This document shows, one piece after another, positions 33,436 through 33,690 of a stretch of 33,690 nucleotides of DNA. A program made the translations under genes and the position numbers. The first letter of the stretch is position 1. Each line of letters opens with the position of its first letter. Source of the DNA: Caulobacteraceae bacterium (lineage in GTDB: Bacteria; Pseudomonadota; Alphaproteobacteria; Caulobacterales; Caulobacteraceae). The notes beneath the pieces are model-generated. The model was not told the DNA's origin, did not search any database, and worked only from the letters and a program-made list of their open reading frames with translations. The stretch lies in the NCBI GenBank assembly GCA_019232665.1, contig JAFANN010000259.1, positions 1 through 33,690 of the forward strand, given 5' to 3'.

Positions 33436-33557
33436 CCGGCGCGATAACGAGAGCGAAGTGATGCTCGCCAGAGGCGCCAACGCACCAATCATCGGCTTCA
33501 ACGTCCGCGCTTCGAAGCAGGCGCGGGCGCTGGCCGAGTACGAGGGCGTGGAGATCC
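33436..33557 (+). pseudogene. infB: Diverged copy of an internal infB segment
   Basis: This stretch aligns with infB 31022-31144 over about 122 nt with ten substitutions and one single-base deletion. The deletion lies near 33446-33447 and breaks the frame. Translated after the deletion it reads [20 protein letters not shown] and [17 protein letters not shown], almost the same as the IF-2 segment [20 protein letters not shown]. Most substitutions are synonymous or conservative, so the copy derives from a functional infB, either an old duplicate or a related strain's gene. It is a fragment, not a second IF-2. Confidence 0.9.
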
Positions 33558-33614
33558 CCCGCAAAGGCGCTCGCCCCCTCACGAACCTACTTCAATCGGT
33601 GAATAGTACTGCTG

Positions 33615-33690
33615 TCACCGCATTCCCTTGATTGTTGTCGAGCCGCCGTTGAGCTGGATGAGCTGGGCAAAGCCGTCTATCAGCTGTTGG
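33615..33690 (-). CDS. Possible C-terminal end of a gene entering from the right
   Basis: A minus-strand frame is open from the right edge to a TGA at 33615-33617 and reads QQLIDGFAQLIQLNGGSTTIKGMR-like residues (QQLIDGFAQL then IQLNGGSTTIKGMR). It is only about 24 codons, so coding status and family cannot be judged. Confidence 0.25.
   Translation of the reverse strand, partial: QQLIDGFAQLIQLNGGSTTIKGMR

Noticed and set aside
33080-33631. A 183-codon plus-strand ORF that includes the infB copy
   Set aside because: It joins unrelated sequence to the infB remnant, has no ribosome site, and the infB similarity is a short internal piece.

Overview
The window is high-GC DNA with tightly packed genes and many GTG starts. 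Its protein set points to an alphaproteobacterium of the order Caulobacterales (Caulobacter/Phenylobacterium-like). The pointers are a COQ9-family protein, an aa3-oxidase subunit IV next to a split three-gene pntA/pntB transhydrogenase operon, a rimP-nusA-ylxR/L7Ae-infB operon, and intergenic palindromic repeats of the type common in that order. The genus is inferred, not proven.

Left part (1-4104, minus strand): a valine-catabolism operon read leftwards: mmsA, an isobutyryl-CoA-type acyl-CoA dehydrogenase, a 3-hydroxyisobutyryl-CoA hydrolase and an enoyl-CoA hydratase cut by the window edge. A small secreted protein of unknown function lies 33 nt upstream of mmsA on the same strand. Positions 4780-10625 (plus) hold a secreted type-B carboxylesterase, the purine genes purE and purK, and a TonB-dependent receptor. 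Ahead of the receptor is a long leader with a palindrome inside a candidate promoter.

Middle part (10672-23296): COQ9, ribosomal protein S21 with a clear terminator, two alpha/beta hydrolases, a DUF308/HdeD membrane protein, the cox subunit IV-pntAA-pntAB-pntB operon, a WD40 protein, an ExbD with its own terminator, a CobW-family metal GTPase with a His-rich loop, and a secreted S9A prolyl oligopeptidase. A 250-bp imperfect palindrome separates exbD from cobW.

Right part (23297-31521): a translation and transcription block with rplU and rpmA behind a good promoter, a GNAT acetyltransferase, then rimP-nusA-ylxR-infB. A promoter followed by an intrinsic terminator precedes rimP and looks like an attenuator. 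Palindromic repeats follow both nusA and infB.

After infB (31522-33690) the character changes sharply. The expected rbfA/truB do not follow. There is instead an AT-rich stretch with several small palindromes, an AT-rich gene for a lipoprotein with three EF-hand-like loops, broken glycosyltransferase and heptosyltransferase pieces in opposite orientations, and a 122-nt diverged copy of an internal infB segment. This looks like a rearrangement scar or the edge of a genomic island, and it is the most unusual part of the window. I found no CRISPR array, tRNA, rRNA, transposase or complete new multi-gene system.
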